Shown here: piece by piece, positions 1 through 3,286 of the stretch
Layout: each line of letters begins with the position of its first letter
Position numbering within the stretch: position 1 is the stretch's first letter
Assembly: GCA_910580195.1 (NCBI GenBank)
Contig: CAJTWA010000082.1
Location: 1-5,876 of the forward strand
Direction of reading: 5' to 3'
DNA length: 5,876 bases
Origin: an uncultured Lachnospiraceae bacterium
Lineage (GTDB): Bacteria; Bacillota; Clostridia; Lachnospirales; Lachnospiraceae
Position numbers and translations under genes: made by a program
The notes under the pieces: generated by a model
Seen by the model: the letters and a program-made list of their open reading frames with translations, nothing else
What the model was told of the DNA's origin: nothing
The model's database searches: none

Positions 1-289
1 CCCTTGATACCTCGTTCGGCCGTGCCTTCCCCCCGGCCGAGACCAAATCGTTGGTCGCTTTCAGGTAACCAATCATATTGGCCAGGACGGCCCTCTGGCC
101 CCGTTCGTCCAGGGAATAGAACCTTTCGTCAACCCCTTTGGCCTTTTCATGCAGTTTCCCATGCCTCCTGCTGCCCCGGTCCCCGATACCTATAATCTGG
201 CAGCAGGGGGCATAATGCGAAGCCGTTCCCTTATTCTGCAATCCCATCAGCCCCCTTCCCCTTTCCAGCGCCTGGGCCAGCGTAAGCAT
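1..289 (-). CDS. Partial open frame running off the left edge, unknown function
   Basis: An open frame of 96 codons without a stop runs from an ATG at 289 to the left edge. It is not a recognised family. The distal half looks like real helical protein sequence, with stretches such as DERFYSLDERGQRAVLANM and IGYLKATNDLVS. The proximal half contains a CCQIIGIGDRGSRRHGKLHEKAK-like basic and glycine-rich section. It overlaps the 3' end of the neighbouring 121-codon frame in another register. The start is uncertain: the ATG at 289 has a GGAGG only about 18 bases upstream, whereas an in-frame ATG at 247 follows a purine-rich GGAAAGGGGAAGGGGG stretch. It would be the third gene of the minus-strand operon. 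The 3' end lies outside the window. It could be a chance GC-rich open frame, but its composition argues for coding. Confidence 0.5.
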   Translation of the reverse strand, partial: MLTLAQALERGRGLMGLQNKGTASHYAPCCQIIGIGDRGSRRHGKLHEKAKGVDERFYSLDERGQRAVLANMIGYLKATNDLVSAGGKARPNEVSR

Positions 290-596
290 AGTGCCTACGG
301 CGGCCCGCCTCCGGCTTCCCCTTCAGCATGCCCCTACCGCCTGCTTTGGCTGCCCCCGGGCAATCCCCCCCAAACAGCCCCAAGGCAAACCCAAAACCGA
401 CTATGAACCCCTGTTTCCAGAAAAGCCCCGCAAGGTGCAGGCACTCCGTGCAAAGGACGTCCTGCATCCTGCCGCTGTTCGGCAGCAGGCTTCCTATCAT
501 CCCCATGAGGCTGCCCACCGCCTCATTGGTCTCCGCCGTGTCAATGCCTTCACGCCCATCAATGTACCCGTTGTAGATAATCTCAATTGGCTCCAT
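231..596 (-). CDS. Small conserved-looking protein of unknown function (possible frameshifted tail)
   Basis: A 121-codon frame whose ATG at 596 is supported by AAAGGAG eleven bases upstream. The first ~77 residues look like a genuine small helical protein: an N-terminal IIYNGYIDGRE segment, a variable middle, and a GFIVGFGFALGLF segment at 63-75. A small protein ending in a GF-x-LG element recalls DUF6809-type hypothetical proteins of Firmicutes mobile elements, but that likeness is from memory and weak. After residue 77 the sequence becomes low-complexity Gly/Ala/Lys/Arg. The change falls exactly on a run of seven G residues (C run on the plus strand, 365-371). Losing one G would give a ~90-residue protein ending at 323, just before the next open frame. 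So the tail may be an artefact, a phase-variable extension, or real. It is probably co-transcribed with the coiled-coil gene at 723-998. Confidence 0.6.
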   Translation of the reverse strand: MEPIEIIYNGYIDGREGIDTAETNEAVGSLMGMIGSLLPNSGRMQDVLCTECLHLAGLFWKQGFIVGFGFALGLFGGDCPGAAKAGGRGMLKGKPEAGRRRHYAYAGPGAGKGKGADGIAE

Positions 597-621
597 GCCC
601 TGTCTTCTCCTTTCCGCTTGC

Positions 622-661
622 GGCCGGCCCGCTGATATGCCTTAACCAGCGGTGGCCGGCC
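622..661. repeat. Strong GC-rich stem-loop between two minus-strand genes
   Basis: GGCCGGCC plus CGCTG (622-634) is mirrored by CAGCG, two unpaired bases and GGCCGGCC (647-661), giving 13 base pairs around a 12-base loop. It sits in the gap between the coiled-coil gene and the 121-codon frame, about 25 bases upstream of that frame's ribosome site. No T-run follows on either strand, so it is not a standard terminator. Processing, partial attenuation or transcript stabilisation are possible roles; none is shown. Confidence 0.6.
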
Positions 662-722
662 CATATGGTGTGTGCTTGTACTGCCCTGGGGAAAGCCCCC
701 GCCTCCCCCCCAACGCCCCTAT

Positions 723-998
723 CTATGAGATTGTGAACCTCCGGCTCGCCACCTGCTTGACATACCTGTCATACAAATCGCCGTACTGCTCCTTGAACCT
801 CTTGGTGTCAAACCGGCTGGAAAGGACGCTGGTAAACCGGATGATGAAGATGCCGGCCCGCATCTCTTCAATGCCCTTGGCCTCCATATCCTTCTTGATT
901 TCCTCCTGTAGGCTGCTAATCTGTGCCTCCAGCCCCTTTTTCTGCTCTTCCAGCGCCTTTAGCTTTTTAACCCTATTTTCAATCGCCCTTTCGCCCAT
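723..998 (-). CDS. Small coiled-coil protein, mobile-element-associated type
   Basis: A 91-residue protein. Residues 5-40 are a charged heptad-like helix (ENRVKKLKALEEQKKGLEAQ and following), predicted coiled coil. Residues 41-91 are a compact alpha/beta tail with IEEMRAGIFIIRFT, SSRFDTKRFKEQYGDLYDRY and a terminal ASRRFTIS. From memory, small proteins with this plan (helical N-terminus, short beta segment, RFD-x-x-x-F, terminal RRF-T) recur as hypothetical proteins in Firmicutes phages and integrative elements and resemble the Gp157-like group. No function is established here. The ATG at 998 is fixed by AAAGGAG eight bases upstream. It is the first gene of the minus-strand operon, with a leader of about 140 bases from the promoter at 1148-1176. 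The ribosome site lies inside a predicted hairpin, so translation may be regulated. Confidence 0.75.
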   Translation of the reverse strand: MGERAIENRVKKLKALEEQKKGLEAQISSLQEEIKKDMEAKGIEEMRAGIFIIRFTSVLSSRFDTKRFKEQYGDLYDRYVKQVASRRFTIS

Positions 999-1009
999 GT
1001 GGTATTCTC

Positions 1010-1029
1010 CTTTCGTGCAACCCCGAAAG
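1010..1029 (-). promoter_or_regulatory. Hairpin masking the ribosome site of the coiled-coil gene
   Basis: On the minus strand CTTTCG (1029-1024) pairs with CGAAAG (1015-1010) around an 8-base loop. A further ATT/AAT pairing is possible across a bulge. The second arm contains the start of the AAAGGAG ribosome site for the gene starting at 998. This would partly sequester it, a layout that suits translational control. The energy is modest, so this is a suggestion only. Confidence 0.35.
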
Positions 1030-1147
1030 AATCTTCCTGACTATTGGTATTGCCCTATCGCTCACTCACAGGTATATGGCTTTCGGTATCGGGTGCTTTC
1101 GGCTTTCCCGGCTGCTTTGGTTGTTCTGTTCTCTTGTTTATGATATA

Positions 1148-1176
1148 AGTATAGCACTATTGCTCCCTATATACAA
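1148..1176 (-). promoter_or_regulatory. Extended -10 promoter for the left minus-strand operon
   Basis: Minus strand: -35 TTGTAT (1176-1171), 17-base spacer, -10 TATACT (1153-1148) preceded by TGC, an extended -10. Transcription would start near 1141 and reach the gene at 998 after a leader of about 140 bases. The spacer is overlapped by the operator copy at 1158-1174, so the promoter should be repressed when that site is bound. Confidence 0.65.
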
Positions 1177-1250
1177 TTCGCAGAATAAACAAATATTGCT
1201 CCCTATATACGCAATATCTTTGTGCGATATGTATATTGCGTCCTATATAG
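1158..1250 (+). promoter_or_regulatory. Operator array between divergent promoters
   Basis: Three direct copies of a 17-base element: TATTGCTCCCTATATAC at 1158-1174 and 1194-1210, and the variant TATTGCGTCCTATATAG at 1234-1250. They begin 36 and 40 bases apart. A fourth, inverted half-site is present, because ACGCAATAT (1209-1217) is a perfect mirror of ATATTGCGT (1233-1241). Copy 1 overlaps the minus-strand promoter and copy 3 overlaps the -35 of the plus-strand promoter. The likely binder is the adjacent Arc-like RHH protein (1331-1552), acting as autorepressor and operon repressor. That assignment is inference from position and from family habit. Iterons are an alternative reading, but no replication gene is present. 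Confidence 0.65.
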
Positions 1251-1264
1251 AAAAGTGCTATACT
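1236..1264 (+). promoter_or_regulatory. Extended -10 promoter for the first RHH gene
   Basis: -35 TTGCGT (1236-1241), 17-base spacer, -10 TATACT (1259-1264) with TGC directly before it. Predicted start near 1271. It is the mirror partner of the minus-strand promoter about 85 bases away and is overlapped by the third operator copy. Confidence 0.7.
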
Positions 1265-1270
1265 ATCAGT

Positions 1271-1295
1271 GTAAGGTGGAGAAGAAGCCCCTTAC
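1271..1295 (+). promoter_or_regulatory. 5'-end leader hairpin of the first RHH transcript
   Basis: GTAAGG (1271-1276) pairs with CCTTAC (1290-1295) at the predicted 5' end of the mRNA. The loop side carries GGTGGAGAA (1275-1283). The same nonamer occurs in the leader hairpin of the second RHH gene (2418-2426) with a different stem, so the loop rather than the stem is conserved. A 5' stabilising or binding element is the likely role. Confidence 0.45.
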
Positions 1296-1330
1296 AAAAT
1301 CGCCCCAATGGGAGAAAGGAAGTGCGTGTT

Positions 1331-1552
1331 ATGCCGGAAAAGAAAAAGCGACAATATTCAGCGGCACAAAATAAAGCTACGCAAAAATACATCAAAGAAA
1401 ATCTGGAAGAAATCAAATTCCGGGTAAAAAAAGGGGAAAAGGACAGATACAAAAACGCCGCTAAAAAGTCCGGGCTTGGAAGCATGGCGCAATTTTTTAC
1501 AACTGCTGCCAATGAGAAAATAGAACGTGATGGCTTATCCGATAAGGAATAA
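1331..1552 (+). CDS. Arc-like ribbon-helix-helix transcriptional regulator (copy 1)
   Basis: A 73-residue basic protein. A lysine-rich N-terminus (MPEKKKRQYS) and a linker helix are followed by the RHH core: beta strand near 27-33 (EIKFRVK), helix A near 36-47, a glycine turn (SGLGS), and helix B near 51-66 (MAQFFTTAANEKIERD). RHH proteins bind DNA as dimers, with the beta strand in the major groove. The open frame extends further upstream, but the ATG at 1331 is chosen because AAAGGAAG precedes it and the promoter would start transcription near 1271. It is divergent from the left operon across a repeat array that it probably binds. It is paralogous to the protein at 2484-2690: both have MPE starts, a QQ/QN-K-A-x-x-KY-x-K motif and the same fold. 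No clear terminator follows. Confidence 0.85.
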   Translation: MPEKKKRQYSAAQNKATQKYIKENLEEIKFRVKKGEKDRYKNAAKKSGLGSMAQFFTTAANEKIERDGLSDKE

Positions 1553-1608
1553 GGGCAGCAGGCAGCCAGCTTTTCACAATCACATTACAATAAACGTGTG
1601 TTTGGCTC

Positions 1609-1637
1609 TTGAATCCTGCTGCCAAATATGCTATATT
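1609..1637 (+). promoter_or_regulatory. Extended -10 promoter for the antisense RNA
   Basis: -35 TTGAAT (1609-1614), 17-base spacer, -10 TATATT (1632-1637) preceded by TGC. Predicted start near 1644. No open frame with a ribosome site follows before the hairpin and T-run at 1710-1750, so it drives a short non-coding RNA convergent with the toxin. Confidence 0.65.
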
Positions 1638-1695
1638 AAGCATAGAAAAAGGGAAAGCCATAGAAGCGGCTCTACCCCTCGAATGACAAATTATA

Positions 1696-1709
1696 ACCTC
1701 ATATGAGGT
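1696..1709 (-). terminator. Palindromic hairpin, candidate toxin mRNA 3' end
   Basis: The perfect 14-base palindrome ACCTCATATGAGGT gives a 5-bp stem with an ATAT loop. On the minus strand it is followed by TATAATTT, a weak U-tract. Together with the larger hairpin just before it (1737-1710), it could end the toxin transcript. Confidence 0.4.
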
Positions 1710-1750
1710 CCGCCGTCACTATTGGTAGTAGTGGCGGCTATTTCTTTTTT
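1710..1750 (+). terminator. Rho-independent terminator of the antisense RNA
   Basis: CCGCC and ACTA (1710-1721, with a 3-base bulge) pair with TAGT and GGCGG (1729-1737). The plus-strand T-run TTTCTTTTTT follows at 1741-1750. The hairpin abuts the toxin stop codon on the other strand (1740-1738), so the same sequence is the shared 3' overlap of the two transcripts. Confidence 0.7.
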
Positions 1751-1833
1751 CCCTTGTAAATCTGATAAATCAAATTCGCAAGGGCGACAACGAGTATACC
1801 AATCTGGATTAAATCCTGATATGTAACATACAT
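1738..1833 (-). CDS. Holin-like small hydrophobic toxin of a type I toxin-antitoxin module
   Basis: A 31-residue peptide starting MYVTYQDLIQIGILVVALAN and ending in a basic YKGKKK tail. A short polar N-terminus, one transmembrane helix (about residues 8-25) and a lysine-rich C-terminus fit the putative holin-like toxin family and the wider TxpA/Fst class, which damage the cell membrane when antisense control fails. The frame is open for 43 more codons upstream, but the ATG at 1833 is the start because a strong purine ribosome site (AAAGGAAGGGGGG) lies just before it. The mRNA leader of about 94 bases carries two repeats shared with the convergent antisense RNA and a hairpin with GGAGGG in its stem. 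Neither flanking gene is needed for its action. The family call is strong; toxicity is inferred. Confidence 0.85.
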   Translation of the reverse strand: MYVTYQDLIQIGILVVALANLIYQIYKGKKK

Positions 1834-1858
1834 TGCATCGCCCCCCTTCCTTTCGACT

Positions 1859-1879
1859 GGAGGGCTACTTGAACCCTCC
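1859..1879 (-). promoter_or_regulatory. Leader hairpin upstream of the toxin ribosome site
   Basis: In the toxin mRNA GGAGGG (1879-1874) pairs with CCCTCC (1864-1859) around a 9-base loop. The stem holds a second Shine-Dalgarno-like sequence about 10 bases before the real one, either a folding guard or a ribosome standby site. Structured leaders that delay translation are usual in this toxin class. Confidence 0.4.
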
Positions 1880-1892
1880 GCAGAATACAAGA

Positions 1893-1916
1893 GGGGCAAA
1901 GCCGCCTTTGGCTCTA
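1893..1916 (+). repeat. Direct repeats DRa/DRb shared with the antisense RNA
   Basis: GGGGCAAAGCC (1893-1903) and GGCTCTA (1910-1916) repeat GGGAAAGCC (1651-1659) and GGCTCTA (1668-1674) in the same order and orientation. Because the two loci are transcribed from opposite strands, the RNAs are complementary at both. The block is also partly its own mirror: the toxin leader reads GGGAAACCATAGA where the antisense RNA reads GGGAAAGCCATAGA, so the two RNAs also share sequence in the sense direction. Confidence 0.6.
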
Positions 1917-2069
1917 TGGTTTCCCATGGATGGAGTATAGCACACATTTCCATGTCGGGCAATTACAATATTCTGTTCTTCCCTCAATAGCTTGTGTCGA
2001 ATCGCCCTTTATCTTCTCATAGGCGTTATTTACCTTCCAAAGCGTTTCAATATCTTTTCCCCCTATCTG
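1914..2069 (-). pseudogene. Coding-like fragment without a start codon
   Basis: An open stretch of 51 codons between in-frame stops. It contains a convincing protein-like segment, DIETLWKVNNAYEKIKGDST followed by QAIEG, but has no ATG, GTG or TTG start before it. Its 3' part is overlapped by the toxin promoter and leader. It is best read as the remnant of a lost gene into which the type I module was placed, or as the downstream half of a frameshifted gene together with the two fragments at higher coordinates. Not recognised. Confidence 0.3.
1934..1962 (-). promoter_or_regulatory. Extended -10 promoter of the toxin
   Basis: Minus strand: -35 TTGCCC (1962-1957), 17-base spacer, -10 TATACT (1939-1934) preceded by TGC. 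Start predicted near 1927. The TGCTATACT core is identical to those of the promoters at 1148 and 1259. Confidence 0.65.
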
Positions 2070-2145
2070 CTATGGGAATTTTCACCGTAGGATTGGCTCC
2101 TGCGTGCTTTGCCCAATCCCTCCGTTTACTCTGCCCTCCGCTCAT
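2047..2145 (-). CDS. Possible 32-residue small basic protein
   Basis: ATG at 2145 to TGA at 2047. The product starts MSGGQSKRRDWAKHAGANPT and ends VKIPIADRGKRY. AAAAGGGGG about 8 bases upstream is a plausible ribosome site. The ATG overlaps the stop of the preceding open stretch as ATGA, a typical translational-coupling arrangement. Composition (basic, no low complexity) favours real coding, but it is short and lies amid apparent gene remnants, so it may be a fragment of a larger lost protein. Not recognised. Confidence 0.35.
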   Translation of the reverse strand: MSGGQSKRRDWAKHAGANPTVKIPIADRGKRY

Positions 2146-2312
2146 CCGTCAGCCCCCTTTTCACATCCTTTGACCTGATAGCAATAAACCGCTTCGGGAA
2201 TGGATACCGCTTTGTTATAATTGAGGGTATTGAACCCAAATCTTGCTTCCCTTTTTGTACTCCCGTCTACCTTCGCTTGACCCGCTCTCTTGTTGATAAT
2301 ACTATTACATAC
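2142..2312 (-). pseudogene. 5'-truncated coding-like fragment
   Basis: Fifty-six codons open after an in-frame TAG at 2315-2313, with no ATG, GTG or TTG start. It contains STKREARFGFNTLNYNKAV and IPEAVYCYQVKGCEKGADG, which look like genuine protein. It ends in a TGA overlapping the next ATG. Its upstream end coincides with the border of the AT-rich control region of the second RHH module, as if that module had cut off the original 5' end. A second frame through the same bases is also open for ~40 codons, so the true reading frame is not certain. Confidence 0.3.
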
Positions 2313-2325
2313 CTATTTACCTCAA
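2296..2325 (-). promoter_or_regulatory. Weak candidate divergent promoter
   Basis: Minus strand TTGAGG (2325-2320), 18-base spacer, TATTAT (2301-2296). It overlaps the first operator half-site and would read into the coding-like fragments at 1914-2312. Only weakly supported, because AT-rich DNA gives such matches by chance. Confidence 0.25.
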
Positions 2326-2393
2326 TAGTCTATTGTCATTTTAGGTATATTTATGTCAATATATTTGTCGAATTTATATATTTACATCAATAG
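2322..2393 (+). promoter_or_regulatory. Operator array upstream of the second RHH gene
   Basis: TCAATAG or TCAATAT occurs at 2322-2328, 2356-2362 and 2387-2393, starting 34 and 31 bases apart. An inverted partner CTATTG at 2330-2335 makes CAATAG-T-CTATTG a perfect dyad (2323-2335). TACCT and AGGTA flank it at 2319 and 2343. The last copy lies in the spacer of the promoter at 2381-2409. The design, three direct half-sites plus one inverted with the last in the promoter, repeats that upstream of the first RHH gene with a different sequence. The neighbouring RHH protein is the likely ligand. Confidence 0.5.
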
Positions 2394-2409
2394 TCATTTC
2401 TGTTATAAT
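2381..2409 (+). promoter_or_regulatory. Strong promoter of the RHH-unknown-toxin/antitoxin operon
   Basis: -35 TTTACA (2381-2386), 17-base spacer, consensus -10 TATAAT (2404-2409) preceded by TGT, an extended -10. This is the best promoter match in the window. Predicted start near 2416, giving a leader of about 68 bases. An operator half-site lies in the spacer. Confidence 0.8.
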
Positions 2410-2412
2410 TTC

Positions 2413-2432
2413 GGCATGGTGGAGAAAATGCC
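2413..2432 (+). promoter_or_regulatory. 5'-end leader hairpin of the second RHH transcript
   Basis: GGCAT (2413-2417) pairs with ATGCC (2428-2432). The intervening loop starts with GGTGGAGAA (2418-2426), identical to the segment in the first RHH leader although the stem bases differ. Its position at the transcript 5' end is also the same. Confidence 0.45.
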
Positions 2433-2483
2433 TTTAATAAATACTCCCCCATCAAAACCAATTAAAAGAAAGAAGGTGTCTGT

Positions 2484-2690
2484 ATGCCAGAGGATAACAA
2501 AGTCAGCAAAGCCCAACAAAAAGCTGTCAATAAATATGTCAAAAAGAACTATGACCGGATTAATGTAACTTTCCCTAAAGGCCAAAAAGAAATATTGAGG
2601 GAACACGCAAAAAACCAAAATGAAAGCGTCAATGCCTTTATAGTCCGTTCTGTATCAGAAGCAATGGACCGTGACAGCCAAAAAAACTGA
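2484..2690 (+). CDS. Arc-like ribbon-helix-helix transcriptional regulator (copy 2)
   Basis: A 68-residue protein starting MPEDNKVSKAQQKAVNKYVK. The RHH core is clear: beta strand RINVTF (25-30), P-K-G turn, helix A about 34-44 (QKEILREHAKN), and helix B about 48-63 (SVNAFIVRSVSEAMDR). The PKGQKE-to-AFIVRSVSEAM pattern is typical of Arc-type repressors of Gram-positive mobile elements. The ATG at 2484 follows GAAGGTG by about 8 bases. It is the first gene of an operon with the 103-residue protein and the YafQ-type pair, all on one strand with short gaps. It probably represses its own promoter through the TCAATAG repeats. An overlapping +1 frame starting at 2416 is a shadow. Confidence 0.87.
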   Translation: MPEDNKVSKAQQKAVNKYVKKNYDRINVTFPKGQKEILREHAKNQNESVNAFIVRSVSEAMDRDSQKN

Positions 2691-2738
2691 ATGCAAGCAC
2701 CAAAAGCGCATACAATAACCAGGAAAGGAAGTGTTGCT

Positions 2739-3050
2739 ATGCCATTAGATAAATCTTCCAATGAATCAATCAAACAAAGCATATGTGACTATATTGCAAA
2801 GGCTGATATTTTCTACAGCACACATCCAACCACCGCAAATAAATGGTGTCTTGGAATTTGTGCAGAATCCCCTAATATTGCTGAACAAATGGAAACTTAT
2901 TTGTCTCACATCATCAAAGACCAAACAGTCAAAACATATTCAAACAAATCAGCCTTACAATGGTGCAACGGAAAGTATAATGTTGTTATTGTAACGCAAT
3001 ATACAAAAGAGGATATTGCAGCATTAAAAGCAGCTCTTCTATGCAAATAA
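2739..3050 (+). CDS. Unknown 103-residue alpha/beta protein in an RHH/toxin-antitoxin operon
   Basis: Not recognised. The frame is open from 2691, directly after the RHH stop. The ATG at 2739 is preferred because AGGAAAGGAAGTG precedes it, the same ribosome-site block used for the next gene (AAAGGAAGTG at 3060). The product (MPLDKSSNESIKQSICDYIA...) has no signal peptide or membrane segment. The inferred order is helix (6-22), strand NKWCLGICAE (34-43), helix IAEQMETYLSHIIKDQ (47-62), strands around 63-87 ending YNVVIVTQY, and helix 90-102: a small beta-alpha-beta-beta-alpha domain. Three cysteines and two tryptophans lie in or near the strands. The gap to the antitoxin gene is 24 bases, so co-transcription is likely. 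It could be operon cargo with its own conflict role or an accessory factor; nothing in the sequence decides. Confidence 0.75.
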   Translation: MPLDKSSNESIKQSICDYIAKADIFYSTHPTTANKWCLGICAESPNIAEQMETYLSHIIKDQTVKTYSNKSALQWCNGKYNVVIVTQYTKEDIAALKAALLCK

Positions 3051-3074
3051 AATTTATGAAAGGAAGTGTTTACC

Positions 3075-3284
3075 ATGAGCTATAAGGAACTCGCCAAAAA
3101 CCTCATAGACCAGATACCCGACAGCAAAATGTACTATATCGTTGCTTATCTGCAGGGGGCAGCAGTACCGGAGGAAGTGCCCAACGCTGAGACCATAGCA
3201 TCAATAGAGGAACTAGAAAGCGGCGGAGGCACTTTATTCACCGGCAGCACAGAGGCTCTGTTTGCTGAACTGATGGAGGGATAG
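3075..3284 (+). CDS. RelB/DinJ-like antitoxin of a type II toxin-antitoxin pair
   Basis: A 69-residue acidic protein. The N-terminus (MSYKELAKNLIDQIPDSKMY, then YIVAYLQG) resembles the short helical N-domain of clostridial antitoxins. The C-terminal part has NAETIASIEELESGG and a final TEALFAELMEG, the RelB/DinJ-type segment that wraps around and inhibits a RelE-superfamily toxin. The ATG at 3075 follows AAAGGAAGTG with proper spacing; an in-frame GTG at 3066 is too close to that site. The toxin begins two bases after the stop, the usual antitoxin-first order. A classical N-terminal RHH domain is not evident, so DNA binding may be weak, and the operon may be controlled instead by the RHH protein at its head. 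Confidence 0.85.
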   Translation: MSYKELAKNLIDQIPDSKMYYIVAYLQGAAVPEEVPNAETIASIEELESGGGTLFTGSTEALFAELMEG

Positions 3285-3286
3285 CA

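Larger units (their letters stand above)
1644..1750 (+). ncRNA. Putative antisense RNA antitoxin (Fst/RatA-type, ~107 nt)
   Basis: A short transcript unit bounded by the promoter at 1609-1637 and the terminator at 1710-1750. It has two ways of pairing with the toxin mRNA. First, it runs convergently through the toxin stop codon and last codons, so the 3' parts are fully complementary. Second, near its 5' end it carries GGGAAAGCC (1651-1659) and GGCTCTA (1668-1674), repeated in the same orientation at 1893-1903 (GGGGCAAAGCC) and 1910-1916 (GGCTCTA) in DNA that is transcribed from the other strand as the toxin leader. This is the DRa/DRb plus shared-terminator layout of Fst (pAD1 par) systems. 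It contains a perfect palindrome ACCTCATATGAGGT at 1696-1709. Existence and size are predicted, not measured. Confidence 0.6.

Noticed and set aside
1158..1250. CRISPR array or replication iterons
   Set aside because: Only three short, imperfect repeats are present, placed over promoters. There are no cas or replication genes, so an operator array explains them better.
1076..1552. A 158-codon reading that would extend the first RHH protein upstream
   Set aside because: The extension crosses the operator array and the promoter, is hydrophobic and unlike the family, and has no ribosome site. The ATG at 1331 has one.
1503..1625. CTGCTGCCAA at 1503-1512 and 1616-1625, and the mirror GGCAGCAGG at 1554-1562
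   Set aside because: Possible attachment or recombination sites, but the repeats are only 9-10 bases with no flanking pattern or recombinase; chance is likely.
1834..1962. N-terminal extension of the holin-like toxin to 74 residues
   Set aside because: It lies in the leader, begins before the predicted transcription start, and the strong ribosome site sits directly before the ATG at 1833.
2228..2245. tRNA-like T-arm (minus-strand GGGTTCAATACCC)
   Set aside because: No acceptor stem, anticodon arm or D-arm of tRNA spacing can be found around it.
2109..2393. Plus-strand frame of 94 codons rich in aromatic residues
   Set aside because: No ribosome site is seen; it runs through the second operator array, and the opposite strand has the more protein-like texture.
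2353..2568. Frame overlapping the start of the second RHH gene, including a leader ATG at 2416
   Set aside because: It covers the promoter and leader, and its downstream half is the RHH gene read in another frame. The ATG at 2416 is at the transcript 5' end without a ribosome site.
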